Below, in pieces: positions 46,092 through 54,318 of a stretch of 64,000 nucleotides of DNA (its first letter is position 1; the number at the start of each line of letters is the position of its first letter). The notes below the pieces were generated by a model. The model searched no databases. It had not been told where the DNA came from and was given only the letters and a program-made list of their open reading frames with translations. This stretch comes from DASXMR01 sp036495525 (GTDB lineage: Bacteria; Actinomycetota; Actinomycetes; Streptosporangiales; Streptosporangiaceae). The stretch is from contig DASXMR010000141.1 of assembly GCA_036495525.1 (NCBI GenBank), positions 124,001 through 188,000 of the forward strand, written 5' to 3'. The position numbers and the translations under genes were made by a program.

Positions 46092-46586
46092 CTACCGGTA
46101 ATTGACGAACTGGAGGGCGAAGTCGAGGTCCTTGCCCCGCAGGATCGTCATCACCTCCTGCAGGTCGTCCTTCTTCTTGGACGACACCCGCAGTTCGTCG
46201 CCCTGTATCTGCGCCCGGACGCCCTTCGGCCCCTCATCCCGGATGATCTTGGAGATCTTCTTCGAGTCATCCTGCGAGATGCCCTCCTTGAGGGGCACCG
46301 CGAGCCGGTACTCCTTGCCGGACAGCTTCGGCTCGCCGGCGTCCAGCACCTTGAGCGAGACCTGGCGCCTGACCAACTTGTCCTTGAAGACGTCGAGGAC
46401 GGCCTTGGCGCGTTCCTCGCTGTTCGCCCTGATGTCGATCGCCTGGTCGCCGGACCAGGCGATCGAGGCGCCCACGCCGCGGAAGTCGAACCGGGTGCCG
46501 ATCTCCTTGGACGCCTGGTTCAGCGCGTTGTCGACTTCCTGCCGATTGATCTTGGAAACGATGTCGAACGAAGATTCTGCAGCCAC
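46092..46586 (-). CDS. YajQ family (DUF520) nucleotide-binding protein
   Basis: The 164-residue protein matches the YajQ family along its whole length: SSFDIVSKINRQEVDNAL at the start, TRFDFRGVGASIAW near residue 32, KLVRRQVSLKVLD near residue 70 and the end DLDFALQFVNYR. Family members bind cyclic di-GMP or other nucleotides and can act as co-regulators. It stands alone, upstream of and divergent from tRNA-Tyr. Confidence 0.95.
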   Translation of the reverse strand: MAAESSFDIVSKINRQEVDNALNQASKEIGTRFDFRGVGASIAWSGDQAIDIRANSEERAKAVLDVFKDKLVRRQVSLKVLDAGEPKLSGKEYRLAVPLKEGISQDDSKKISKIIRDEGPKGVRAQIQGDELRVSSKKKDDLQEVMTILRGKDLDFALQFVNYR

Positions 46587-46808
46587 GGTCCCAGGTTAGA
46601 CGTCCCGGTCCGCGGCCCGCATGCATGCCGGGTCCTTCGCCAGCGCGCGTTGCGCGGGTCCTGGCTCAGCGGGGCTTAGTTCCGGACGCCCGGTCCTGGT
46701 ACCGGCTGCCTGGTCGGGCGGGCGCGGGGTCCGGGGCGCGATCGGCTTGCTCCGGGTTGCTGCCCGTTCCGCTATCCTTCACTGTGCTGCCCTGTTGGGG
46801 CGGCGCCA

Positions 46809-46893
46809 GGCAGGTTGCCCGAGTGGCCAAAGGGAGCGGTCTGTAAAACCGTCGGCTCAGCCTACGTTGGTTCGAACCCAACACCTGCCACCA
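46809..46893 (+). tRNA. tRNA-Tyr (anticodon GTA)
   Basis: The acceptor stem GGCAGGT pairs with ACCTGCC (46883-46889). The anticodon loop CTGTAAA puts GTA at 46843-46845. The T arm is GTTGG-TTCGAAC-CCAAC, and the long variable arm makes it class II, as bacterial tRNA-Tyr are. The CCA end is encoded (46891-46893). TATCCT at 46773-46778 is a plausible -10 element. The 3' end is duplicated near 50.85 kb, which suggests use as an integration site. Confidence 0.96.
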
Positions 46894-46903
46894 CCAGTAG
46901 AAA
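46877..46903 (+). repeat. tRNA-Tyr 3'-end direct repeat, left copy (attL-like)
   Basis: CCCAACACCTGCCACCA plus ten further bases spans the last 17 bases of the tRNA gene and continues past it. The right copy at 50845-50871 matches 25 of 27 positions. Integrative elements that target tRNA genes leave exactly this pattern, with the intact tRNA at one end and a copy of its 3' end at the other. Confidence 0.65.
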
Positions 46904-46911
46904 GCGGATCT

Positions 46912-46932
46912 GAGCTGGGAGAACCCCAGCTC
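46912..46932 (+). terminator. Hairpin after tRNA-Tyr
   Basis: GAGCTGGG pairs perfectly with CCCAGCTC around the 5-base loop AGAAC, starting 19 nt after the tRNA 3' end. It is a likely terminator for the tRNA transcript, followed by only a short T-rich stretch. Confidence 0.6.
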
Positions 46933-46933
46933 G

Positions 46934-47019
46934 TTAGTGATCTTGGATGATCCGAGCCTAGGCGACTGCAGGCAGTTCGGAGCGCCCGTATGCGGCTTCC
47001 CGTGGCAAATACGCGCCAA
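46934..47019 (+). repeat. 86-bp dispersed repeat, copy 1
   Basis: The block starting TTAGTGATCTTGGATGATCC recurs in the same orientation at 58223-58308, with 78 of 86 bases identical by my count and partial similarity beyond. It contains a near-palindrome (CTTGGAT-G-ATCCGAG) and a second imperfect stem around GGCAAATACG. It begins just after the tRNA hairpin. Nature unknown: an intergenic repeat element or the remnant of a mobile element end. Confidence 0.7.
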
Positions 47020-47205
47020 AGTCCAGCCTGCGGCTCCTCTTGATCATCTACTGATCCTCGCTCGGACGGGTGGCTTCCTCGATACGCCGGGGCCTGGGTG
47101 TCAAAGACGACACCGTCGCTGAGCTCGGTATCGCGGAGTGCCGCGTTCATGCCCGCAGCGCAAGCCCTCGCTGGCGCTCCGCTGAGGGAAGAGACGGCTG
47201 GGTGC

Positions 47206-47433
47206 CTACAGCTTGATCAGCTTGGAGCACGGGACGGTGATCCGTACCTGCTGCGGGCCGAAATCCACCAGTACGGCAACTTCGCCTTCCACGCCGAGCA
47301 CGGTGCCGAGACCGTACCTATCGTGCGTCACCAGATCCTGAATCGCGTAAGTCTCCACCGGCGGCAGCGGCGTCAGATCATTGAACGGACTTCCGGGCAC
47401 GAAGCGCCGGATCGCTCTGCGATTTTGCTCCAT
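47206..47433 (-). CDS. Small conserved protein with a Tudor/CarD-like beta domain
   Basis: The 75-residue protein ends with QDLVTHDRYGLGTVLGVEG, EVAVLVDFGPQQVRI and a KLIKL-like terminus. This beta-barrel pattern recurs in small actinobacterial proteins and in the C-terminal domain of UvrD-type helicases, where it contacts RNA polymerase or nucleic acid. I chose ATG 47433. No ribosome binding site is visible; CATAGT lies 7 nt upstream, so the mRNA may be leaderless. Role unknown; it is the first gene after the tRNA-Tyr repeat. Confidence 0.65.
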   Translation of the reverse strand: MEQNRRAIRRFVPGSPFNDLTPLPPVETYAIQDLVTHDRYGLGTVLGVEGEVAVLVDFGPQQVRITVPCSKLIKL

Positions 47434-47639
47434 CACTAATACTATGCACTTTCCCGGCGTACGTGGTGCGCTGATAGCTGGCTGACTCAGCCCGGTCGCG
47501 AGCGTGTTGGCCGAGGCGACGCGGTACGCGCCCACGTCACCGAGCCGGAAGGCCGCGCGCGGGTGGTCATGGTTGCCCAGGTACAGCGAGCTCGAGCCCA
47601 GGTCGGCCAGGCCCCACTGCCAAGCGGCCATCGGCGCGT

Positions 47640-48740
47640 TCAGCGCCGCGAGCCAAGCTCGGCCACGGCGCCGTCATCGCCGGAGGCGGACAGCCTTCCG
47701 ATGGCATTGAGGTGACGCAACGCCTGGGCGTAGGAGCCGCCGAGGCTGCTCTGGCGGTACGGCACGTCTTTCTGCTGGCAGAACGCTGCGACCAGGGCCT
47801 GGGAGCGCCGCAGGTTGGGGCGCGGCATGGAGGGGAACAGGTGGTGCTCGATCTGGTAGTTCAGGCCGCCGAGCGCGAGGTCGGTCAGCCAGCCGCCGTG
47901 GACGTTGCGTGAGGTGAGCACCTGGCGACGCAGGAAGTCGCTCTGCCCGGTGGCGTCCAGGATGGGCATGCCCTTGTGGTTAGGGGCGAAGGAGCAGCCC
48001 AGGTACAGGCCGAACAGGCCCTGCTGCACCAGGATGAAAACCACGGCCTTGACCGGTGAGAGCACCAGAAACACGACGCTGAGGTAGCCGGCGAGATGAA
48101 CGCCAAGTAGTACCGGCTCCCAGGCCCGGCGGGCGGCCGGGCTGATCAGCGCGCTGATGCTCGCGACGTGCAGGCTGATCGCTTCCAGCAGCAGCAGCGG
48201 GATGAACAGGTACGCCTGGTAGCGGAACCACAGCCGCGCCATGCCCCGGCTGGTGCGGGCCTGGCCGACGGTGAAGGCCAGCGCGCCGATGCCGATGTCG
48301 GGGTCCGCGCCTTCGGTGTTGGGATGGGCGTGGTGACGGTTGTGCTTATCGACCCACCAGTTGTAGCTCAGCCCAATGCCGAGGTTACCGAGCAAGACGC
48401 CGAGAACATAGCTGGCCCGCCTGGAGGCGAAGATCTGCCGGTGCCCGGCGTCGTGGCCCAGGAAGCCCACCTGGGTGAACATCACTGCCAGGAACACCGC
48501 CACCGCCAGCTGCCACCACGAGTCGCCCGTCACGGCGAAGGCAGCCCATCCGGCGGCCAGCAGCACGGCGGTGGCCGAGATCTTCCAGATGTAATACCCG
48601 GAGCGCCGCTCCAGCAGCCCGGCCTGCTTTATCTGCCTGGACAGCTGGGCGTAGTCGCTGCCGCGCTGCGTTGCAGGCGGCGACAGAGTCGGCCTGGGGT
48701 TCTGCTGGACCACGGCAGTGTGTGCTTGGGAAGTTCGCAT
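47640..48740 (-). CDS. Membrane fatty acid desaturase (front-end/acyl-CoA type)
   Basis: The 366-residue diiron desaturase has three histidine boxes: HDAGH near residue 110, HNRHHAHPN near residue 147 and QIEHHLFP near residue 305. The Gln replacing the first His of the third box marks the front-end (Delta-6/linoleoyl-CoA-like) group. About four hydrophobic segments lie between the boxes. It inserts a double bond in membrane lipid acyl chains and needs an electron donor, but no ferredoxin or reductase gene is adjacent. ATG 48740 follows AGGAG by 8 nt. It is carried inside the tRNA-Tyr-bounded segment. Confidence 0.92.
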   Translation of the reverse strand: MRTSQAHTAVVQQNPRPTLSPPATQRGSDYAQLSRQIKQAGLLERRSGYYIWKISATAVLLAAGWAAFAVTGDSWWQLAVAVFLAVMFTQVGFLGHDAGHRQIFASRRASYVLGVLLGNLGIGLSYNWWVDKHNRHHAHPNTEGADPDIGIGALAFTVGQARTSRGMARLWFRYQAYLFIPLLLLEAISLHVASISALISPAARRAWEPVLLGVHLAGYLSVVFLVLSPVKAVVFILVQQGLFGLYLGCSFAPNHKGMPILDATGQSDFLRRQVLTSRNVHGGWLTDLALGGLNYQIEHHLFPSMPRPNLRRSQALVAAFCQQKDVPYRQSSLGGSYAQALRHLNAIGRLSASGDDGAVAELGSRR

Positions 48741-48912
48741 CGTGGGGGCTCCTGGGGATGCACAGTGTGGCCTGGCTGGTGATCGGCCGTCGGCTCGTGA
48801 GCGGCGGCCGGCAGGCGCGGCGCGCCCGGACATGGTTACCGCTGCAATCGTCCCATCCGCGCAGCCGCCTTCAGCCCGGCCTCACGGCCGACGGCTAACT
48901 GGCCAGCCGCGA

Positions 48913-49173
48913 TCAGCCGAAGCGGTTGGGGCCGGGGGTGCCTTCCAATACGGTGAGGACGAAGAGCCAGATGCCGCCGATAAACGGCACGAAGGCGATG
49001 AAATACCAGAACCCGGACTTGTCCTGGTCGTGCAGGCGGCGGATGGTGAGCGACAGGCTCAGGAGGAACGCGGCGACGGCCCCGGCTAGGTACAGCAGGA
49101 TGCTGAGGGCCGCCGATGGACAGAGCAACTGATTCTGTAGGCGTTCGAGCTGCCCGCGCAACACAATCCGCAC
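48913..49173 (-). pseudogene. DUF805 membrane protein, N-terminally truncated
   Basis: The 86-residue frame matches only the C-terminal half of DUF805 proteins: a helix (SILLYLAGAVAAFLLSLSLT), the diagnostic RRLHDQDKSGFWYFIAFVP, a second helix and a GTPGPNRFG ending. The usual N-terminal half, with its aromatic-rich first helices, is missing, and nothing upstream in any frame replaces it. It could still be expressed as a short protein, but it looks like a gene fragment. Confidence 0.7.
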
Positions 49174-49526
49174 ATTGTTGGCCTTTTAAGGTGCCCAGGT
49201 GAGGTGCATTGTCATAGGCTGCAGCATCTTGCTTATGGCTAGGAGCTCTGAACCGACAGTTACCCTGGCCACGGTCAGACCTTGTCCGGACTGCTGGCGC
49301 TGGCCACCCCGTTGGCCCATGACATCGTCGATCCCGCGAGCTGATCCTCGTCATGGCGGTGACATTCGTCTCGCTCGCATGCCGTCGACTCCCCGCCCAT
49401 GGAGCGGGAAGGTCACCGGTCTCCGGTTACAGAGGTCAGCTGCTAACGCTGTGCTAACAAAGGTTGTGGACACGTGGGTGAATCCTGGACGCCGAGATGC
49501 CCTGGCAGGTCATCTGGCCGCTGCGC
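49174..49526. other. Intergenic region, 353 bases, no gene seen
   Basis: The interval between the DUF805 fragment and the stop of the serine hydrolase shows no recognisable protein in any frame. I looked here for an integrase remnant because it lies inside the putative integrated segment, and saw none. Confidence 0.4.
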
Positions 49527-50717
49527 TCAGTCGTCGATTGCCTGGTAGACGCCGGTCCACAGATCGGACCACATCGGCAGCTGCTGGTCGCCCATATGCG
49601 CCCGCTGCATGATGAATATCGTCGCCATGTCCTCGGCAGGATCGTTGTACCAGGCGGTGCCGTAGAAGCCGGGCCATCCGTAGCTCCCGACCGAGGGTCC
49701 GATGTGCGTGCGGCGGGTGCGGACCGACATCCCGAAACCCCAGCCCATGGCGTCGAAGTATCCGGGCCAGAACCCAGAGACCGCCTTCTGCGTCGGGGTC
49801 AGCTGGTCGCTGGTCATCAGCGTCACCGACGGCCGGGACAGCACCCGCTCTCCCCGGTGGGTTCCGCCCGCTAGCAGTGCCGTGGCGAACGCGAGGTGGT
49901 CGTCGGCGGTCGAGACGAGCCCGCCGCCACCTGATTCGAACGCCGGTGGCCGACTCCACTGCCCATCCGGGCGGTCCTCAACGACCGGCTCACCGGTGGC
50001 AGTGTTGTCGCGCTCGTATGCCGTCGCGAACCGGTCGATGCTCTCGCCGTCCACGCTGAACGCGGTGTCTTTCATCCCGAGCGGATCGCAGATCCGTTCA
50101 CGCAGGGTATCCCCGAATGACTTGCCGGTCGCCCTGGCGATGAGCACGCCGGTCACGTTGGCGGCGATGTGGTACATCCAGCGCTCACCCGGCTGGTGGA
50201 CGAGCGGAAGCGCACCGAGCCGGCGCATCCACTCGTCGGGTGGTGGTTGGCCGAGTGTGTCCAGCGCGTCGGCGATCGGGACCGTTCCCGGCTCGGCAGG
50301 TACCACGCCGGTGCCGAGGGTGAAGGTCAGCAGATCGCGCAGGGTTATCGGGCGCTTCGCCAGAACGGTCTCGTCCAGTGGCCCGTCTGGGTCGGCGAGC
50401 ACGGTCATGTCCGCCAGCTCCGGGAGGAGGTCGTCGACCGGATCATCGAGGCGCAGCGTGCAGTCCTCGACGAGTGTCATCGCGCACGCGGCGACGACCG
50501 GCTTCGACATCGAGCCCATTCGACAGATCGTGTCGCCTGCCATCGGAGTCCTAGACCCCGCTCCCTCGAACGCGAGAGTGCCCGTTGCTTCGATCTGCAC
50601 GTCTCCGTGGCGGGCGAGGACGGCCACCACGCCCGGGACGAGACCAGAGTCGACGTGACGCTCGAGCAACTCGCGCACCCGAGCCAGCCGTTTCGACGAA
50701 AAGCCACCAGCAGCCAC
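49527..50717 (-). CDS. Class C beta-lactamase-related serine hydrolase
   Basis: The 396-residue protein has the active-site SxxK at Ser69-Lys72 (CRMGSMSKPVVA) near the start of a beta-lactamase/esterase EstB-like fold. WMYHIAANVTGVLIARATG near residue 180 and GGGLVSTADDHLAFATALL near residue 260 follow. No signal peptide is visible, so it is probably a cytosolic esterase or peptidase, not a secreted beta-lactamase. It is the last gene before the right copy of the tRNA-Tyr 3'-end repeat. Confidence 0.88.
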   Translation of the reverse strand: MAAGGFSSKRLARVRELLERHVDSGLVPGVVAVLARHGDVQIEATGTLAFEGAGSRTPMAGDTICRMGSMSKPVVAACAMTLVEDCTLRLDDPVDDLLPELADMTVLADPDGPLDETVLAKRPITLRDLLTFTLGTGVVPAEPGTVPIADALDTLGQPPPDEWMRRLGALPLVHQPGERWMYHIAANVTGVLIARATGKSFGDTLRERICDPLGMKDTAFSVDGESIDRFATAYERDNTATGEPVVEDRPDGQWSRPPAFESGGGGLVSTADDHLAFATALLAGGTHRGERVLSRPSVTLMTSDQLTPTQKAVSGFWPGYFDAMGWGFGMSVRTRRTHIGPSVGSYGWPGFYGTAWYNDPAEDMATIFIMQRAHMGDQQLPMWSDLWTGVYQAIDD

Positions 50718-50844
50718 TCATCTCCTCCTCATCTATTCGTCCGCAACTTGCACGTTGCGCACCAACCGCGCGTCCCGCCAGGACCTCGAGGAACAGACCC
50801 GTCCGAGCAGCACCGTTCATCGCCGTGACGGAGATTCAAGGCTG

Positions 50845-50871
50845 CCCAACACCTGCCACCATCAGTCGAAA
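50845..50871 (+). repeat. tRNA-Tyr 3'-end direct repeat, right copy (attR-like)
   Basis: CCCAACACCTGCCACCA is identical to the 3' end of tRNA-Tyr including its CCA. It is followed by T-CAGT-C-GAAA against C-CAGT-A-GAAA in the left copy. No tRNA body precedes it, so it is a fragment, in the same orientation as the left copy 3968 bp away. It fits the distal end of an element integrated into tRNA-Tyr. Confidence 0.65.
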
Positions 50872-50979
50872 CGTTCCTTGACCAGCGCATATCCGGCTCG
50901 AGACTGGTCATCGGCCGATGCCCTGCTGTGGCGTCTGTATGCCACCAACCGCGCAGATGATTGTTTGCCTGGACGTCAG

Positions 50980-51510
50980 CTACTCAGAGACAGTTCCCTT
51001 CGGGTCGCGCAGTGAGCTGAGAATCTCTTCCATCGCGGCCAAGCTGGCGCCCGGCCCGTCGGAGCTGGTCAGTTCGCGCGCTTCCGCGCCGCTGGCGGGA
51101 TAGTGGTCACGGCCAGCCTTGTCGCGGAATGCCAGCCTCATCGTGAGTGTCGTCACTCCGTCAGCTTCATGCAGCTGCCAGGTCTCGACCGCCTCAGCGT
51201 CCGGCCAGCCGCCGAACAGCCACGTCTCCACGGTCCGGATCGGCGGCTCGACCTCCAGGTAGGTTCCGGCGAACGAGCACACGGTGCCGTCCTCGGTCAC
51301 GAAGGAGTAGTGGTAGTTCCCTCCGACACGCAGGTCGATCGAGCACTCCGTCATCTGGTCCGGGGGTGTAGCGGCCCATCTGCTCACGTGCTCGGGCTTG
51401 GTCAGCACGTCGAAGACGAGAGCGATCGGAGCGTCGAACTCTCGTGTGATGAGGACGTCGAGCTCGTTCGGGAACTCTATGCGTGCCGATCTGTGCGTAC
51501 TAGGCGTCAC
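50980..51510 (-). CDS. SRPBCC/AHSA1-type activator protein
   Basis: The 176-residue protein starts with LDVLITREFDAPIALVFDVLTKPEHVSRWA and continues with DLRVGGNYHYSFVTEDG and the closing helix typical of Aha1/SRPBCC proteins. Such proteins bind hydrophobic ligands or act in stress functions; this one's substrate is unknown. GTG 51510 follows AGGAGAG. A 21-bp tandem repeat sits just upstream of the start. Confidence 0.88.
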   Translation of the reverse strand: MTPSTHRSARIEFPNELDVLITREFDAPIALVFDVLTKPEHVSRWAATPPDQMTECSIDLRVGGNYHYSFVTEDGTVCSFAGTYLEVEPPIRTVETWLFGGWPDAEAVETWQLHEADGVTTLTMRLAFRDKAGRDHYPASGAEARELTSSDGPGASLAAMEEILSSLRDPKGTVSE

Positions 51511-51523
51511 TGCTGCTCTCCTT

Positions 51524-51565
51524 GTTGTTGCAGCTCTTCCCAGGGTTGTTGCAGCTCTTCCCAGG
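51524..51565. repeat. 21-bp tandem repeat, two perfect copies
   Basis: GTTGTTGCAGCTCTTCCCAGG occurs twice without spacer. It lies between the start of the SRPBCC gene and the antiporter remnant, where the SRPBCC promoter should be. It may be a slippage product or a tandem regulator site. Confidence 0.8.
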
Positions 51566-51592
51566 CCCGGTCCGCATGATGTGCGACGGGCC

Positions 51593-51940
51593 CTACAGTT
51601 TTGGCTGCTCGCCTTCTAGCGCGATGCCAGTTGGCTCCTCCCCGGTCGGATAGGTCAGGCTCGAAGGCCGGTGGTGGATGACCGAGAGGTCTTCTTGGCC
51701 GAGCGCTTCCTCTTCCTCCGTATCGACGAGAGCGGGCTGGAAGAGCTGTTGGGCGATCAGGGTAGGCACGAAGGCAGAGAGGATGACGACGGTCACGAGC
51801 TCGGTGTACTGGGTCTTGTCGATCAGGCCATGGGTGAGGCCGAACAGCGCGGCGATGGAGCCGAAGGTCAGTCCGGTGGCCATCAGCAGCGTGGGCCAGG
51901 AAACGTTGCTGGTCTTGCGGAACGAGGGCCGGCTGGCTTT
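51593..51940 (-). pseudogene. C-terminal remnant of a CPA2 cation/proton antiporter
   Basis: The minus frame reads RKTSNVSWPTLLMATGLTFG, then GLTHGLIDKTQYTELVTVV, PTLIAQQLFQPA and a hydrophilic tail. This is the end of the last transmembrane block and the tail of CPA2-family (KefB-like) antiporters, which run to 400 or more residues. The preceding several hundred residues are missing: upstream lies the start of an oppositely oriented gene. An ATG at 51883 could give a 96-residue product, but it would be non-functional as a transporter. Confidence 0.75.
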
Positions 51941-51998
51941 CAGGGGTGCCGGCTCATGATCGGGGGCATGGGGTCTGGATCAGAAGGGGAGGCGGACG

Positions 51999-52916
51999 AT
52001 GGCTGAGCCGGGTCTCATCTTGGTGACCGGTGCCGGCGGGGGAGTCGGGGGCGTGGGCGGCAAGGTCGTGGCGTTGCTGCGTCAGCGCGGCCGGGCCGTA
52101 CGAGCGATGGCGCACCATGACGACGACCGCACCGACGCCCTGCGCGCGCTCGGCGCCGATGTCGTCGTTGGTGACCTCACGCGGCCAGCAGATGTCGCCA
52201 CGGCACTCGGCTCGGTTCAGCAGATGTTCTTCAGCATGAGCCTGGCACCGTCCTACCTCGAGGCCTCCGCCACAGTTGCGACGGTAGCCCGTGCGGTCAG
52301 CGACCTGGATGCGCTCGTCGCCATCTCCCAGATGACCGTGTCCCAGATGGACGCGCTCAGCATGAGTGAGTCACACCATCAGCGGCTGCACTGGCTATCA
52401 GAGCAGGTGCTTAACTGGTCTGAGCTTCCGGTCGTGCACGTTCGCCCGACTGTCTTCCTGGACAGTCCGTTGTTCACGACCCTGGCCGCACGCTCCATTG
52501 CCGACAACGGCACCATCCGGCTCCCATTCGGAACCGGTCGCACTTCGCCGGTTACGACCGATGACGTCGCGCGTGTTGTCGCTACTATTCTGACCGACCC
52601 GGGGCCGTACATCGGTCGGGTCTTCGAGCTGACCGGCCCCCGATCGCAGGACATGAATGGCGTCGCCGAAGAGTACGCTCGCGCGCTGAGCAAACCGGTT
52701 AGCTACGTCGACGTCCCGTGGGAGACGTGGGCAGAGCAAGTGCTCTCACGCGCCGGGCTCGGACCGTACGTCGATGAGCATATCGCCACCATGGCCCGGC
52801 TACACCGGGAGAATCGGTATGACCGTGTGACCGCCACGGTCGAGGAAATCACCGGCCGGCCCGCGGAGTCCGTCGAGGAGTTCGTCGCGCGGCACAGAGA
52901 CCTGTTCGCCTCGTGA
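51999..52916 (+). CDS. NmrA-like NAD(P)-binding protein (SDR-related)
   Basis: The 305-residue protein has an N-terminal glycine-rich NAD(P) loop (LVTGAGGGVGGVGGKVV, with one more Gly-Val-Gly unit than usual), ALRALGADVVVGDLTRP near residue 50 and the RPTVFLDSPLF turn near residue 150. This is the NmrA/atypical-SDR group, which includes redox sensors and azoreductase-like enzymes. The substrate is unknown. An ATG with upstream GGGGAGG is well supported. Confidence 0.9.
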   Translation: MAEPGLILVTGAGGGVGGVGGKVVALLRQRGRAVRAMAHHDDDRTDALRALGADVVVGDLTRPADVATALGSVQQMFFSMSLAPSYLEASATVATVARAVSDLDALVAISQMTVSQMDALSMSESHHQRLHWLSEQVLNWSELPVVHVRPTVFLDSPLFTTLAARSIADNGTIRLPFGTGRTSPVTTDDVARVVATILTDPGPYIGRVFELTGPRSQDMNGVAEEYARALSKPVSYVDVPWETWAEQVLSRAGLGPYVDEHIATMARLHRENRYDRVTATVEEITGRPAESVEEFVARHRDLFAS

Positions 52917-53139
52917 GGTACGGCAGCGAATTGGCTGTTGCAATCGTCAGAAATGCTCCGAACAAGCATGGTGGTCTTTCCGATGGGTGCCGACGAGCCG
53001 TGGAAGATCGATGTCAGGAGTCGCGCTAGCGCCATCCCGCCTGGCCGGTCTCCGCAGCCGTCTCTGGTCAAGGCACACGAAGTCCGCCAGCCATCCTTCC
53101 AGGACGCCGGGGTGCAGACTTGGAAAGCGTCCTGGCGGG

Positions 53140-53679
53140 TTACTCAGCGTCGCCTGCAGAGCGCCACTGTTCGGCCGTTACCCCGGCTTCCTTGAGGACC
53201 CTGACAATGAACGCTCGCTTGCCGGCCGTATACACCGCCAGATCCGGGCTGTCGGCAGCGAGCTGGACTTTGAGCTGCTGGTACTGGCGCGCCAGCGCGG
53301 GGTCAGCTCGCAGCGCGTCGCGAAAGGCTAGCCGCTCACGCCACAGGCTGCTGCCCGGCTCGGTGAGATGCAGGTGATGGCTGTCCTGCCCTGGATCACC
53401 GGGCCTCTGCTTGTAGAAAGCCAGCGTCGCCGGCCGGTGCTGATAGTGGATGTAACCCTGCCCGCCCAGGAGGGGGATCGCGTCGCTAGCGGCAGCTAGA
53501 TCGTGGACCCCCGCCATCATGTCCAGGATGGGTTTGGCATCCACCCCCGGCACCGAGGTCGAGCCGATGTGCTCGATGGGCCCGACCAGCCAGGGTCCCA
53601 ACACCTCAGTAAGCGCGGCGGCCTCAGCCCGGAACTGAGCCGGCCAAGAAGGGTCATACTCGACCACGGCAATCGCCAT
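53140..53679 (-). CDS. GrpB family protein (UPF0157, nucleotidyltransferase-like)
   Basis: The 179-residue protein has the GrpB signature VEYDPSWPAQF, then GSTSVPGVDAKPILDMMAGV and HHLHLTEPGSSLWRERLAFRD. The GS-x-x-x-PG-x-x-KP core is that of a nucleotidyltransferase fold. Its substrate is unknown. I chose ATG 53679, preceded by AGGA; the open frame continues upstream only into the EamA transporter remnant. Confidence 0.88.
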   Translation of the reverse strand: MAIAVVEYDPSWPAQFRAEAAALTEVLGPWLVGPIEHIGSTSVPGVDAKPILDMMAGVHDLAAASDAIPLLGGQGYIHYQHRPATLAFYKQRPGDPGQDSHHLHLTEPGSSLWRERLAFRDALRADPALARQYQQLKVQLAADSPDLAVYTAGKRAFIVRVLKEAGVTAEQWRSAGDAE

Positions 53680-53819
53680 CACTTGATCCTGCCGGGCCGG
53701 ACGGGCTGATGCTACAAGCTCGCGAGCGGCTCGATGAAGGGGCGCACCTCTGTCAGGGACGGCCTGGTTCATGGCGTCGGGAACCAAGGCACGGCTTTGG
53801 GCGGAGGTTGGCGTGTGCG

Positions 53820-54290
53820 GAGTCCGCTTCACGAGCGCGGCTGCCACGACGCCGCCACACGCGATAGCCGCGCCTGTCAGCTGGATGGCGGTCGGCCGCT
53901 GGCTGAGCACGATGGTGCCCACGCCAGAACGGCCACGATCGGCACGTACAAGCTGCCGATGACCGTAGAAATCCCCGATCCGGCCTCGGTGATGGTGTGA
54001 TTGAACAGAGCCAGGTCGACCGCGAGAAGTAGCCCGGAAATGAAGGCGTAGGCCCGCTTCGCTCCAGGCCGCGGCCCGTGACGTCGGCGTTCAGCTATCG
54101 CCAGCACGCCGAGAACCGGCAGGGCCAGTCCGCACCGGTGCACCGCTGTAGGCACGGGACCGGAGTTCGCCAGCGTGACGAGTACGGGCATCGGCGAGAT
54201 GCACACTGCGCCTAGGAGCGCCAGAAGAGCGGGCCGGGCCGAGCCGCGCGGGCAGCTCACCAAATGGTCCCTAGTATATGTTTTGCCCAT
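53820..54290 (-). pseudogene. EamA/DMT transporter, half-length and frameshifted
   Basis: One frame (54290 to about 53925) reads ALLALLGAVCISPMPVLVTL through FNHTITEAGSGISTVIGSLY and PIVAVLAW, the first EamA repeat. The continuation TIVLSQRPTAIQLTGAAIAC and GGVVAAALVKR is in a different frame starting near 53922, so a frameshift breaks the gene. The second EamA repeat is absent; the frame runs into the GrpB region. A normal transporter of this family has about ten helices and near 300 residues. Confidence 0.7.
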
Positions 54291-54294
54291 ATAC
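54274..54294. promoter_or_regulatory. Perfect 7-bp inverted repeat between the EamA remnant and the broken toxin-antitoxin operon
   Basis: GTATATG-TTTTGCC-CATATAC is AT-rich in a GC-rich genome and lies about 30 bp before the decayed antitoxin frame. It is a natural candidate for the autoregulatory operator of that operon. It also overlaps the possible start codon of the EamA remnant. Confidence 0.5.
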
Positions 54295-54318
54295 GAGCTG
54301 ATGTTATGGCCTGGCTAA

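Noticed and set aside
49199..49612. Possible integrase remnant between the DUF805 fragment and the serine hydrolase
   Set aside because: No catalytic Arg/His/Tyr motif of tyrosine recombinases and no serine recombinase signature could be found in any frame.
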